Shown here one piece after another: positions 17,455 to 25,886 of a DNA stretch of 64,000 bases; the stretch's first letter is position 1; every line of letters starts with the position of its first letter. The position numbers and the translations under genes are program-made. The stretch covers positions 1-64,000 of the forward strand of contig CAZYSK010000016.1 of the NCBI GenBank assembly GCA_964649415.1, read 5' to 3'. The notes under the pieces are model-generated. The model made no database searches. It saw nothing but the letters and a program-made list of their open reading frames with translations, and was not told the DNA's origin. This stretch comes from CAZYSK01 sp964649415. GTDB lineage: Bacteria > Chloroflexota > Anaerolineae > B4-G1.

Positions 17455-18692
17455 TCCATCTGCTCCTGCTCGACGTGGATGGCGTGTTGGTGGACGCGCA
17501 GGGTTACCTCAGAGCGTTGCAGGACTCGGTAGCCCATTTCGCCCGCCAGATGCGCGTCGGCGACCACGCCCCCACGGAGGAGGAGGTGCGCCTCTTCGAG
17601 GCCCACGGGCTAGGCTGTGAGTGGGACTCCGGCGCGCTCCTCGTGGCCGCCTTGCTGTTGGAGCGGCTGCGCTGCGAGCCCGCCCTTCCGCTCCCGCCTG
17701 CCTGGCCGGATGCACTCTCAGCCCTGGCTGCGCACGCGCACCCCGTCTCCCCTCCCGACTACGCGGCCCTGGCCCGACGGGTGGCGAACCACATGCAGGA
17801 GTGGCCGAGCGCGGCCCAGGCCGCCCGCGCCGTCCTGTGGACCGAGGCGCAGTCCATACCAGGGCTGACCGCCTCCTTGCCGGCGCTGGGCGCGCTGCTG
17901 GACACCCTCCTCAACGACACGCACGACTTCTACCGCGCGCCCTTGACGCGACACTTCCAGCACCTGGCGATTGGAAGCCAGGCGGTGGCCAAGACCTACG
18001 GCGTCGTCCCGGATTTCGAGAGCCCTGCCTATCTCCGCCAGTACGATCGCCCGCTCCTCAGTGCCGCCACGCGCGTTCGACTGGATGAAGCAGTGGCGCG
18101 GGGCCAGGCCCGCATCGCCCTTTACACCGCCCGCCCTAGCCTGCCCCCGGTCGAGGTAGAAGGCCCCGCGGCCGGCTACTCACCGGAGGCGGAGATAGCC
18201 CGCGCGCTGGTCGGGCTGGAGGCGTATCCCATCATCGGCATGGGCAAGATGCGCTGGCTGGCCGAACAGGTGGGTCAGCAGGTCGGGCGGCTGGTCAAAC
18301 CATCCCCGGTCCAGGCCCTGGCCGCGGCCGGCGCGGCATGGTCGGGGCAAGAGAGATCGGCACTGGAGGCCGCCCTGGCTTTCCACGACGCAGGCGAAAC
18401 GCGGCCAGCCAGCCCCTGGCCACCCCCGCTGGCCGGCGCGGGACCGGCCACAGTCCACGTCTTCGAGGACACGCCGGGAGGGCTGGCGGCGGTGGAGCGC
18501 GCGTGCGATGCGTTGCGAGCAGTGGGGCTGCCCGTGACGTGGCAACCCCACGGCATCGCCCCCGCCAGCAGTCCCAAGGCCGCGATGATGAGAGCACGAG
18601 GCATACCGGTCTACACCTCAATCAACCAGGCACTCCAGGCCGCGCTGATAGGCACAGGTAGCCAGGCCTCACCGGCGGGGACCTGCACCTGA
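17451..18692 (+). CDS. HAD-superfamily hydrolase, candidate histidinol-phosphatase
   Basis: The N terminus LLLLDVDGVLVDAQG is HAD motif I (D8 nucleophile, D10 acid), and VHVFEDTPGGLAAVE near residue 338 fits motif IV. About 300 residues lie between them, far more than in typical small phosphatases, so it carries a large, poorly recognisable cap. It starts at GTG 17451, overlapping the hisE stop by four bases, and is the last gene of the operon. The operon otherwise lacks histidinol-phosphate phosphatase, which makes this a positional candidate. The function is inferred from position only. The inositol-monophosphatase-family gene at 39874-40674 is the competing candidate. Confidence 0.7.
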   Translation: MIHLLLLDVDGVLVDAQGYLRALQDSVAHFARQMRVGDHAPTEEEVRLFEAHGLGCEWDSGALLVAALLLERLRCEPALPLPPAWPDALSALAAHAHPVSPPDYAALARRVANHMQEWPSAAQAARAVLWTEAQSIPGLTASLPALGALLDTLLNDTHDFYRAPLTRHFQHLAIGSQAVAKTYGVVPDFESPAYLRQYDRPLLSAATRVRLDEAVARGQARIALYTARPSLPPVEVEGPAAGYSPEAEIARALVGLEAYPIIGMGKMRWLAEQVGQQVGRLVKPSPVQALAAAGAAWSGQERSALEAALAFHDAGETRPASPWPPPLAGAGPATVHVFEDTPGGLAAVERACDALRAVGLPVTWQPHGIAPASSPKAAMMRARGIPVYTSINQALQAALIGTGSQASPAGTCT

Positions 18693-18784
18693 CTCGGCCG
18701 GTCATGGCAGCCTCGGATGCCCCGCTCCGGCAGATTGTTCCAGCCCGGCGGGGGCTCGCGTCTGGTGCAGGCCGACAGTTGTGG

Positions 18785-18790
18785 TATACT
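18785..18790 (+). promoter_or_regulatory. Possible extended -10 promoter
   Basis: TGGTATACT at 18782-18790 combines a TGn extension with TATACT, about 70 bases before the next start codon. No clear -35 hexamer is seen. The 170-base gap after the his operon holds nothing else recognisable. Confidence 0.35.
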
Positions 18791-18862
18791 ATGGCCTGAT
18801 GAGAGCGGGGCACTTCCCCGTGACCCGCAAACCAGACACGACGCGTCCAGCGGCAGGCCACT

Positions 18863-21280
18863 ATGCAACTAGAACGCCATCAGCTTCTGGGGGTTTCCCT
18901 CACCAGTATGAGCGCTCTCGCATTGGAGATCGTGCTGACACGCATCTTCTCCGTTACTATGTGGTACCATTTCGCCTTCCTGGCGATCTCCCTGGCATTG
19001 ATGGGCAGCGCAACGGCCGGCGTCGTGCTGTACTTCTTCCCCGTCCTGGCCAGGCCCGAGCGGGCGCGACGATGGGTCGGCCTGGCTGCCTTGGCCCTGG
19101 CAGTCTTGATCCCCATCACCTTCATCCTGTATCTCCAGGTTCCCTTTCACGTTGCGCTGGGGCGGCGGGGCTTTCAACGCGAGCAGATCCTCTGGCTAGC
19201 CCTCATCTACCTGGATCTGACTGTGCCGTTTTTCCTTTCCGGCCTGGTTCTTTCCCTTACCCTGTCGGTCTGGCCCGAGCAAGCCGGCTCCATCTATTGG
19301 GCCGATCTGACCGGCGCGTCTGTGGGGTGCCTGTTCAGCATCCTCGTGCTGAATGCGCTGGGCGGTGCCGGGGCGATACTGGCAGTGGGCGTAGTGGCCG
19401 CGCTGGCAGGGCTGGTCCTGACCTGGCGAATAGGCAGACAACAGATCGCGGCTGTGATCGCAGTGCTCGCGCTCTCCGGGCTGGTCTGGGGAAACGCACG
19501 ACACGAGTTGATCACCATCACAGCCAACAAAGCAGGGGGCGAGGAGGCACCACGCCTGTACGAGCGCTGGAACGCCCATTCCCGCGTGACCGTCTACGAC
19601 ATCGCGTCGTATCCGTTCTTCTGGTCGGTGGATCTGGACCACTGGAACAGAATCATCCAGGAAGGGCGGTTCTTGAACCACGCGCTGCTACTCATTGATG
19701 CCGGAGCCGGGACACCGATCCAGGAGTTCCGCGGCCTGCTCCACGAGACCGAGTTCCTGCGCTATGACCTGACATCCTTTGCCTACCATCTGGTCGATCA
19801 GCCACGCACACTGGTGATCGGGCCGGGCGGTGGCCGGGACGTGCTGGCCGCGCTGGCCTCCGGCGCGCCACATGTGACCGCGGTGGAAGTCAACCCGGCG
19901 GTCGTGGAGGCAGTGCAGGGACCATTCGCAGACTTCGCGGGCCATCTCTACGAGCGGCCCGATGTGCACATCGCTGTGGACGATGCCCGCGGCTACATCA
20001 ACCGCAGTCCCGAAAGCTACGATATCATCCAGGCGTCGCTCATTGACACCTGGGCAGCAGGCGGTTCCGGCGCTTTCGCCCTCAGCGAGAACAGCCTGTA
20101 CACCGTGGAGGCTTTCCAGACCTACTACGAACACCTGACAGATCGGGGGATACTGTCCATATCGCGCTGGTACCTGCCCGGGCACCCCGCCGAGACGCTG
20201 CGACTGGTGTCCACAGGTATGGAGGGCTGGGCCAGGGCAGGTGTGGCCGACCCGGGACAAGACCCGGGACAACACGTGGCAGTCACAGCCCGGTTCGACC
20301 CTGCCGATGAATCTGAGGGCATGGCGACGGCGCTGTTCAAGCGCGCGGCTTTCACCTCAGAGGACGTAGAGGCGATGCAAGTGCAAGCCGAGGCGCTTGG
20401 CTTTGTCGTGCTGTACGCCCCGACCCTGCCGCCCCAAGACGTGGTTGGCGAGTTCATCGCCGCGGAGAACCAGGATGCCTTCGTCGACGCTTACCCTCTG
20501 GACATCTCACCCGCCACCGACGACCGGCCCTTTTTCTTCAATCTGGTCCGCTTCGGTGACTTCCTCAGCCCTGACCTGTATGCCAGTGGGGTCTACCAGA
20601 CGAGCGTAGAGGCGCTGCTAATCCTGGCAGGCGTGATCTGTGTGACGACTGTGATGGCGATTCTGTTCGTCATCCTACCTCTGGGGCTGGGCAGCCGGCG
20701 GCGGGGGTTGCCCCGCCCGTCGGCCAGGCTTGGGGCCTACTTCGGGCTCCTGGGCACCGCCTTCATGCTGGTTGAGATCCCCATCGTCCAGCGGCTGACG
20801 GTCTATCTCGGACGACCGGTTTACTCGCTGGCAGTCGTGCTCTTCTCGCTCCTCATCTTCAGCGGGCTGGGAAGCCTCTGGATCGGACGGCGATCAGACC
20901 AGGGGCGCCCGCTGCGGTTGGGACGGCTGTTTCCTGCCCTGGCGGCGTTCGTATTGGTCCACGCAATAGGAATCCCCAGCCTATTGGACAAAACGCTGGG
21001 CTGGCCTCTATCAGCTCGCATGATCACGACGGTCTTGCTCATGGCCCCGCTGGGTTTCCTGATGGGTACGCCTTTCCCGACAGGGCTGCGCTGGGCAGGC
21101 ACCCGTGATCGGGGCGTCGTGTCCTGGTTGTGGGGCATCAACGGAGTGACATCCGTCATGGGCTCCGCCCTGTCCGTCGCTATGGCGATTCACGTTGGCC
21201 TCCAGGCCACATTGTTGGTCGCCACAGCGCTCTATGGACTGGCGGGCGTCCTGCTGGCGCGGGAAACCCGCAGCGCGTAG
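18863..21280 (+). CDS. Membrane-embedded spermidine-synthase-like protein
   Basis: An 805-residue protein with a polytopic N-terminal region (about residues 1-220, roughly six or seven hydrophobic segments), a soluble SAM-dependent aminopropyltransferase-like domain (about 300-530) and a second membrane region (about 575-800). The soluble part has the nucleotide-binding IGPGGGRDVLAAL, acidic VEVNP and DDARGYI segments of the spermidine synthase fold. Such fusions are common but their substrate is not established, so polyamine synthesis should not be assumed. It is a single gene with its own likely promoter. Confidence 0.8.
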   Translation: MQLERHQLLGVSLTSMSALALEIVLTRIFSVTMWYHFAFLAISLALMGSATAGVVLYFFPVLARPERARRWVGLAALALAVLIPITFILYLQVPFHVALGRRGFQREQILWLALIYLDLTVPFFLSGLVLSLTLSVWPEQAGSIYWADLTGASVGCLFSILVLNALGGAGAILAVGVVAALAGLVLTWRIGRQQIAAVIAVLALSGLVWGNARHELITITANKAGGEEAPRLYERWNAHSRVTVYDIASYPFFWSVDLDHWNRIIQEGRFLNHALLLIDAGAGTPIQEFRGLLHETEFLRYDLTSFAYHLVDQPRTLVIGPGGGRDVLAALASGAPHVTAVEVNPAVVEAVQGPFADFAGHLYERPDVHIAVDDARGYINRSPESYDIIQASLIDTWAAGGSGAFALSENSLYTVEAFQTYYEHLTDRGILSISRWYLPGHPAETLRLVSTGMEGWARAGVADPGQDPGQHVAVTARFDPADESEGMATALFKRAAFTSEDVEAMQVQAEALGFVVLYAPTLPPQDVVGEFIAAENQDAFVDAYPLDISPATDDRPFFFNLVRFGDFLSPDLYASGVYQTSVEALLILAGVICVTTVMAILFVILPLGLGSRRRGLPRPSARLGAYFGLLGTAFMLVEIPIVQRLTVYLGRPVYSLAVVLFSLLIFSGLGSLWIGRRSDQGRPLRLGRLFPALAAFVLVHAIGIPSLLDKTLGWPLSARMITTVLLMAPLGFLMGTPFPTGLRWAGTRDRGVVSWLWGINGVTSVMGSALSVAMAIHVGLQATLLVATALYGLAGVLLARETRSA

Positions 21281-21299
21281 GGGCACGGTTTCCGTGCCC
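21281..21299 (+). other. GC-rich hairpin after the spermidine-synthase-like gene
   Basis: A perfect 8-bp inverted repeat, GGGCACGG at 21281-21288 with CCGTGCCC at 21292-21299, begins right after the stop codon. No T run follows, so it may be a stabilising hairpin or a weak terminator. Confidence 0.4.
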
Positions 21300-21375
21300 A
21301 AGCCATAGTGGCACACTGTCCGTGCACGATGGCCTCCATATCCCCTTCCAGATGCAGCGTTGACGATCTCGCGAT

Positions 21376-21405
21376 TTGCCCCATTCGTTCCCCCTGTGGT
21401 ATAAT
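21376..21405 (+). promoter_or_regulatory. Promoter of the bifunctional-nuclease-family gene
   Basis: TTGCCC at 21376-21381 and TATAAT at 21400-21405 are 18 bases apart. TGG directly before the -10 gives an extended -10 as well. Confidence 0.75.
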
Positions 21406-21438
21406 GGGCAAACAAGGCCCTTACTGAGGAGGCAACGG

Positions 21439-21930
21439 ATGATTGAGGTGAAAGTTGATAGCATCCGGGCAAGCCTAATGTCGGAACACCGCCTGGTCAC
21501 GTTGAAAGAGGTCAACGCCGACCGGTACCTGCCCATCTGGATCGGCCCCTACGAGGCAGATGCGATAACGATCCGGCTGCGGAACATCGAGGTCGCGCGC
21601 CCGTTGACACACGATCTGCTCAAGAACGTCATCACTGAAATGGGTGGCGAGATCTCCCACATCACAGTGAACGACTTGCGCAACGATACCTTCTACGCAC
21701 GCATCACTGTGAATCTGGATGGCCGCCAGGTGGAGATCGACTCGCGCCCCTCCGATGCCATCGCTCTGGCGGTGCGCGCCAGCATTCCCATCTACGTTGA
21801 GGAAGAAGTTATGGCACGCGCCGGCATCACCCCCGAGGCAGACATCTCCGAGGACATGGGAGAGGAGGAACTGTCGGCTTTTCGTGACTTCGTCAACTCT
21901 CTCAACCTGGATGACTTGCCTCTACAATAG
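21439..21930 (+). CDS. Bifunctional nuclease family protein (BFN/DUF151)
   Basis: The 163-residue product matches the conserved bacterial and plant BFN domain family: IEVKVDSIR at the N terminus, LPIWIGPYEA, RPLTHDLL, ITVNDLRNDTFYA and SRPSDAIALAVR. Plant members show dual nuclease activity; the bacterial role is unclear. The ATG at 21439 has GAGGAGG seven bases upstream. Confidence 0.88.
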   Translation: MIEVKVDSIRASLMSEHRLVTLKEVNADRYLPIWIGPYEADAITIRLRNIEVARPLTHDLLKNVITEMGGEISHITVNDLRNDTFYARITVNLDGRQVEIDSRPSDAIALAVRASIPIYVEEEVMARAGITPEADISEDMGEEELSAFRDFVNSLNLDDLPLQ

Positions 21931-22111
21931 CCCCTCAGCGTAGTCGAGCCTTCTCAATGCCCAGGGCCAGGGCCAGTTGACCTCGCTTGAGAACCACCTG
22001 TGACCACCATGCGCGTGCCATCCACGCCCAAGCCGAGGGGCGTCAAACGGTGTCTCCGTGCGCGCCAGAGCACAGGATCTGAGCCAGCAGAGAGACCACA
22101 GCAGAAGGAAC

Positions 22112-23452
22112 ATGACAACTCCAGACAAAATGATCCCGCACAACATCGAGGCCGAGGAGGCGGTCCTTGGCTCCCTGCTGATCGACCCTGAAGCGCTGTT
22201 TCGTATCGCTCCCTTCCTGAAGGGAGAGGATTTCTACATCGAGAAGAACACCTGGGTCTATGAGGCTGTCCTCGGCCTTCACGAACGCCGTGAGCCCATT
22301 GACTTCGTCACACTGTGCGACGAACTGGAACGCCGGGGACAACTGGACGAGGCCGGCGGAGCGGCATACGTCACCCACCTCATCAATGCTGTCCCGAGCG
22401 CCATCCACGTAGAAGCCTACGGCCACATCGTCGAGCAGTCCGCCATCCGGCGGCGACTGATCAGCGCGGCTAGCCAGATCGCACAACTGGCCTACCAGGA
22501 AGCCGCTGACATAGACCAGACCGTTGACCAGGCAGAACAAGTGCTTTTCGGCGTCTCGCAGCGCCGCATCACGCGTGACCTGGCTCCTATCCAAGACGTC
22601 ATCCGCAGCTACTACGACCGCATCGAATACCTCTACGCGCACCGCGGTGAACCACTCGGTGTACCTACGGGCTATACGGACCTCGACCGGCTGTTGGGCG
22701 GGCTGCAGCGCTCCGACTTCGTCATCATTGCCGCCAGGCCATCGGTCGGCAAGACCAGCCTGTGTCTGTCCATCGGGCGGAACGCCGCCCGCTACGGCCA
22801 GCGCGTCGCTGTCTTCAGCCTGGAGATGTCATCGGAGCAGATTGTCCAGCGACTGGTATCCGCCGATACCGGGATCGACACCCAAAGGCTGCGGCTGGGC
22901 GACTTGCAGGAGGCGGAATGGCCGCTCTTCGTGCAGGCCACCGGCAAGCTGTCTGACCTACCCATCTTCATCGACGACACGCCCTCCATATCTGTTCTGC
23001 AACTGCGCACGAAGGCTCGCCGTCTCCATGCCGAACACGGACTCGACTTGGTACTCGTGGACTACCTGCAGTTGATGACCGGGAACACCCGCTCCGAGAA
23101 CCGCGTCCAGGAGGTCTCCTACATCTCACGCTCGTTGAAGGCACTGGCACGGGAGTTGGACGTGCCCGTGGTGGCCGCCTCACAGCTCTCCCGCGCCGTC
23201 GAGCAACGCAGTGAGAAGGTGCCCGTGCTGGCAGATTTGAGAGAGTCAGGTTCTCTGGAGCAAGACGCCGACGTCGTGATCTTCATCTACCGAGATGAGC
23301 TATACCATCCGGACACGGAGAAGCAGCACATCGCCGACATCATCGTCGCAAAACACCGCAACGGCCCTACCGGCTCGATCCAACTCTTCTTCCGCAACCG
23401 GCTCGCCCAATTCCTTGACGCCGAGACCCGCCAACAGCCAGTGGAGTTCTAG
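22112..23452 (+). CDS. dnaB: Replicative DNA helicase
   Basis: Hexameric DnaB helicase of 446 residues. The N-terminal primase-interacting domain starts with MIPHNIEAEEAVLGSLL. The RecA-like domain has Walker A ARPSVGKTS near residue 208 and Walker B LVLVDYLQL near 315, with the SRAVEQR and LRESGSLEQDADVV motifs after it. The ATG at 22112 has AAGGA four bases upstream. Downstream lie two likely loader genes, consistent with a replication-initiation cluster. Confidence 0.96.
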   Translation: MTTPDKMIPHNIEAEEAVLGSLLIDPEALFRIAPFLKGEDFYIEKNTWVYEAVLGLHERREPIDFVTLCDELERRGQLDEAGGAAYVTHLINAVPSAIHVEAYGHIVEQSAIRRRLISAASQIAQLAYQEAADIDQTVDQAEQVLFGVSQRRITRDLAPIQDVIRSYYDRIEYLYAHRGEPLGVPTGYTDLDRLLGGLQRSDFVIIAARPSVGKTSLCLSIGRNAARYGQRVAVFSLEMSSEQIVQRLVSADTGIDTQRLRLGDLQEAEWPLFVQATGKLSDLPIFIDDTPSISVLQLRTKARRLHAEHGLDLVLVDYLQLMTGNTRSENRVQEVSYISRSLKALARELDVPVVAASQLSRAVEQRSEKVPVLADLRESGSLEQDADVVIFIYRDELYHPDTEKQHIADIIVAKHRNGPTGSIQLFFRNRLAQFLDAETRQQPVEF

Positions 23453-23459
23453 CCGGCAC

Positions 23460-23499
23460 CGACGCATTGGCGTCAAGCATCAGGCATCTAGTGTCAAGC
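23460..23499 (-). repeat. Degenerate heptamer repeat between dnaB and the DnaD-domain gene
   Basis: On the minus strand the spacer reads TGACACT, AGATGCC, TGATGCT, TGACGCC, a degenerate form of the 7-base units flanking hisF. The similarity is partial. Confidence 0.4.
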
Positions 23500-24177
23500 A
23501 TGAAGACATTCAGTGGTTTCTCTCCAGGTAAGGTTCGAAGCATCGGCATTCCGGAGCCGGTATTCACCGAGCTCATACCGCTGATTGACAATCTGGCAGA
23601 GCTAAAGCTCACGCTGCACGTACTGTGGCGACTGGCAAGGCAGCAAGATAGAGTGCGCTATCTGCGCCTTGCCGACTTGAGCGCCGACCGGATACTCCTG
23701 TCAAGCCTCGGCGGCGCACACGCCGGGCTACTGGAAGAGGCGCTGGCACGCGCGGTCCGGCGTGGCACATTGCTGCAAGTCGAGGCCGGGGGAACCGGGA
23801 CGGTTGAGAGGTTGTACTTCGCCAACACGCCCAAAGGGCGCGCAGCGGCCGAGGCTATCGCGCGTGGTGAGTGGCCGGACGGGATCGAGTCGGCGGGCCG
23901 CCCCAACGTCTTCACCCTGTATGAGCAGAACATCGGCATGCTGACCCCCCTGATCGCAGAGGAACTGCGCGAGGCAGAGCACACCTACCCACCCGAGTGG
24001 GTCGAGGAGGCATTCCGCGAGGCAGTCTCGCTGAATAAGCGCAGTTGGAAATACATCCGCGCGATTCTGGAGCGCTGGCACAGCGAAGGGAAGGGGGATC
24101 AGGAACGCCGGTCAACGCGCGACGGAGACCGGCGGCGGGATATCGAAGGACAATATGGCGAATACATCGAACACTGA
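23500..24177 (+). CDS. DnaD-domain primosome protein
   Basis: A 225-residue protein whose C-terminal part (about 145-205: EQNIGMLTPLIAEEL, WVEEAFREAV, NKRSWKYIRAILERW) matches the DnaD/DnaB_2 domain of primosomal remodelling proteins in Firmicutes. The N-terminal part appears to be a winged-helix region. ATG 23500 is taken as the start because the preceding codons lie in repeat DNA. It overlaps the following loader gene by 23 bases, implying co-expression. It probably helps load DnaB at the origin or at restart sites. Confidence 0.8.
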   Translation: MKTFSGFSPGKVRSIGIPEPVFTELIPLIDNLAELKLTLHVLWRLARQQDRVRYLRLADLSADRILLSSLGGAHAGLLEEALARAVRRGTLLQVEAGGTGTVERLYFANTPKGRAAAEAIARGEWPDGIESAGRPNVFTLYEQNIGMLTPLIAEELREAEHTYPPEWVEEAFREAVSLNKRSWKYIRAILERWHSEGKGDQERRSTRDGDRRRDIEGQYGEYIEH

Positions 24178-25528
24178 ACACAAAGCCGACCGCCGGAAGC
24201 GGGGGGGGCAGGACAGGCAAGAAGCCGAGGAGATCTGTCCGCTGTGCAAGGGAATCGGCTTCGTGCGTGTCAACGTGCCAGTGGGCCACCCCGACTTCGG
24301 AAAACTCATTCCCTGCACGTGCCGCCTGGCCGAGATCGCTCAGGAGCGCGCTGGCAGGCTGCGCGCATTGAGCAACCTCAACGTCCTGAGTCGTATGACC
24401 TTCGAGACCTTCGAGCCGGAAGGCCGCGGCATCCCGCCAGAGCAGGGTGCTAACCTGCGCTGGGCATACGAGGAGGCCAGGTCCTTTGCGGAGAACCCGG
24501 AAGGGTGGCTCGTACTCACGGGTGGTTATGGATGCGGCAAGACCCACCTGAGCGCCGCTATTGCCAACGTCTGCGTTCAGCGCGGCCAACCGGTGCTCTT
24601 CGTGACCGTACCTGACCTGCTGGACCATCTCCGCGCTGCGTATGCCCCCACCAGTCCCGCCGGATACGGCGCTCGGTTTGAGGAAGTGCGCGATGCCCCC
24701 GTCTTGATCCTGGATGACATGGGGACAGAGAGCAGCACCGCCTGGGCACAGGAGAAACTGTTCCAGATCATCAACTACCGCTACAACGCCCGCCTGCCCA
24801 CCGTCATCACCACCAACCACGAGTTGGAAGAGATTCCACTGCGCCTGCGCTCACGGCTGGCAGATCCCGACCTGACCCGAATCATCTCCATCCTCGCCCC
24901 AGACTATCGGCGAGGGGGCATGGCACAGGATCAGTCCGACCTCAGCAGCCTGCGCCTGCACAGCCACCAGACTTTCGATGGCTTCGACCTGCGCAAGTGG
25001 GAACTACCCGACGAGCAGCAGGAAAACCTCAAACGTGCGTTCGACATTGCCCGTAGCTTCGCAAAGACTCCCCATGACTGGTTAGTCCTCACCGGCACCT
25101 ACGGTGCCGGCAAGACCCATCTGGCCGCTGCCATCGCCAACTACCAGTCGGAGTCGAGCCGCCCATCCCTGTTCATCGTCGTCCCCGACCTGCTGGATCA
25201 CTTGCGTGCTACCTTCAATCCCCAGAGTGCCGTTTCCTTCGACAAACGCTTCGAGGAAGTGCGCTGCGCCCCCCTTCTGGTCCTCGACGATCTGGGTACC
25301 GAGTCGGCCACGCCGTGGGCGCGAGAGAAGCTGTATCAGATCTTCGACTACCGCTATAACGCCCGCCTGCCCACCGTCATCACCACGGCGGTGAACGTGG
25401 ACGAGATAGACCCGTATCTGAGGACCCGCATGCTGGACATCTCTCGTTGCACCATATTTGAGATTCTGGCGTCAGCCTACCGGGGCGGTGCCAAGCGCCG
25501 GGCGAAAGCCACACAGCGTCGTCGATAG
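24155..25528 (+). CDS. Helicase-loader-like protein with two tandem DnaC/DnaI-type AAA+ domains
   Basis: An N-terminal zinc-ribbon-like motif (C28, C31, C54, C56) is followed by two similar AAA+ domains of about 190 residues each. The first has Walker A GGYGCGKTH (about 125-133) and Walker B VLILDDMGTES. The second has GTYGAGKTH (about 311-319) and LLVLDDLGTES. Both share VPDLLDHLRA and NYRYNARLPTVITT-type segments, so the protein arose by internal duplication. The usual DnaC or DnaI loader has one such domain. Its position after dnaB and a DnaD-domain gene supports a role in helicase loading. Confidence 0.85.
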   Translation: MANTSNTEHKADRRKRGGQDRQEAEEICPLCKGIGFVRVNVPVGHPDFGKLIPCTCRLAEIAQERAGRLRALSNLNVLSRMTFETFEPEGRGIPPEQGANLRWAYEEARSFAENPEGWLVLTGGYGCGKTHLSAAIANVCVQRGQPVLFVTVPDLLDHLRAAYAPTSPAGYGARFEEVRDAPVLILDDMGTESSTAWAQEKLFQIINYRYNARLPTVITTNHELEEIPLRLRSRLADPDLTRIISILAPDYRRGGMAQDQSDLSSLRLHSHQTFDGFDLRKWELPDEQQENLKRAFDIARSFAKTPHDWLVLTGTYGAGKTHLAAAIANYQSESSRPSLFIVVPDLLDHLRATFNPQSAVSFDKRFEEVRCAPLLVLDDLGTESATPWAREKLYQIFDYRYNARLPTVITTAVNVDEIDPYLRTRMLDISRCTIFEILASAYRGGAKRRAKATQRRR

Positions 25529-25886
25529 CCCAGGCATCGCCTTGCCGCTATTCCCGGACAGGCGCACACAGCCACAGGCTCACACGTGGCAGCCTGAGAC
25601 AGCCATCCCGCCGCTAAAGACATGGGGACAAATGGGCGTCCGCACAGCACACGCCGCACGTGCTAGGTCGTTGGCTCAACATAGCCTGAATTGACTTTTC
25701 GCGCAAGGTGTTGCATAATTTGAACAGGCAACCGTCAAGTGCATTTCACCATTGTGGGACGATAGGAGCATAGCAGCCCTCATCCTGATACCCGATCTCC
25801 GAGCAACCACCGCGATCTCGCCTCGCCAGCAACGACAGAATCGAGCCACGCGGTGGTCGCGCCCGGAGTAGGGAAGGAGGTAAAGA
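25529..25886 (+). other. Intergenic region before the TPR gene
   Basis: About 360 bases without a convincing gene. The only clear signal is the promoter at 25691-25719. The region from 25529 to 25690 shows no terminator, repeat or conserved ORF that I can recognise. Confidence 0.5.
25691..25719 (+). promoter_or_regulatory. Promoter of the TPR-protein gene
   Basis: TTGACT at 25691-25696 and CATAAT at 25714-25719 are separated by 17 bases. The untranslated leader would be about 160 bases. Confidence 0.65.
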
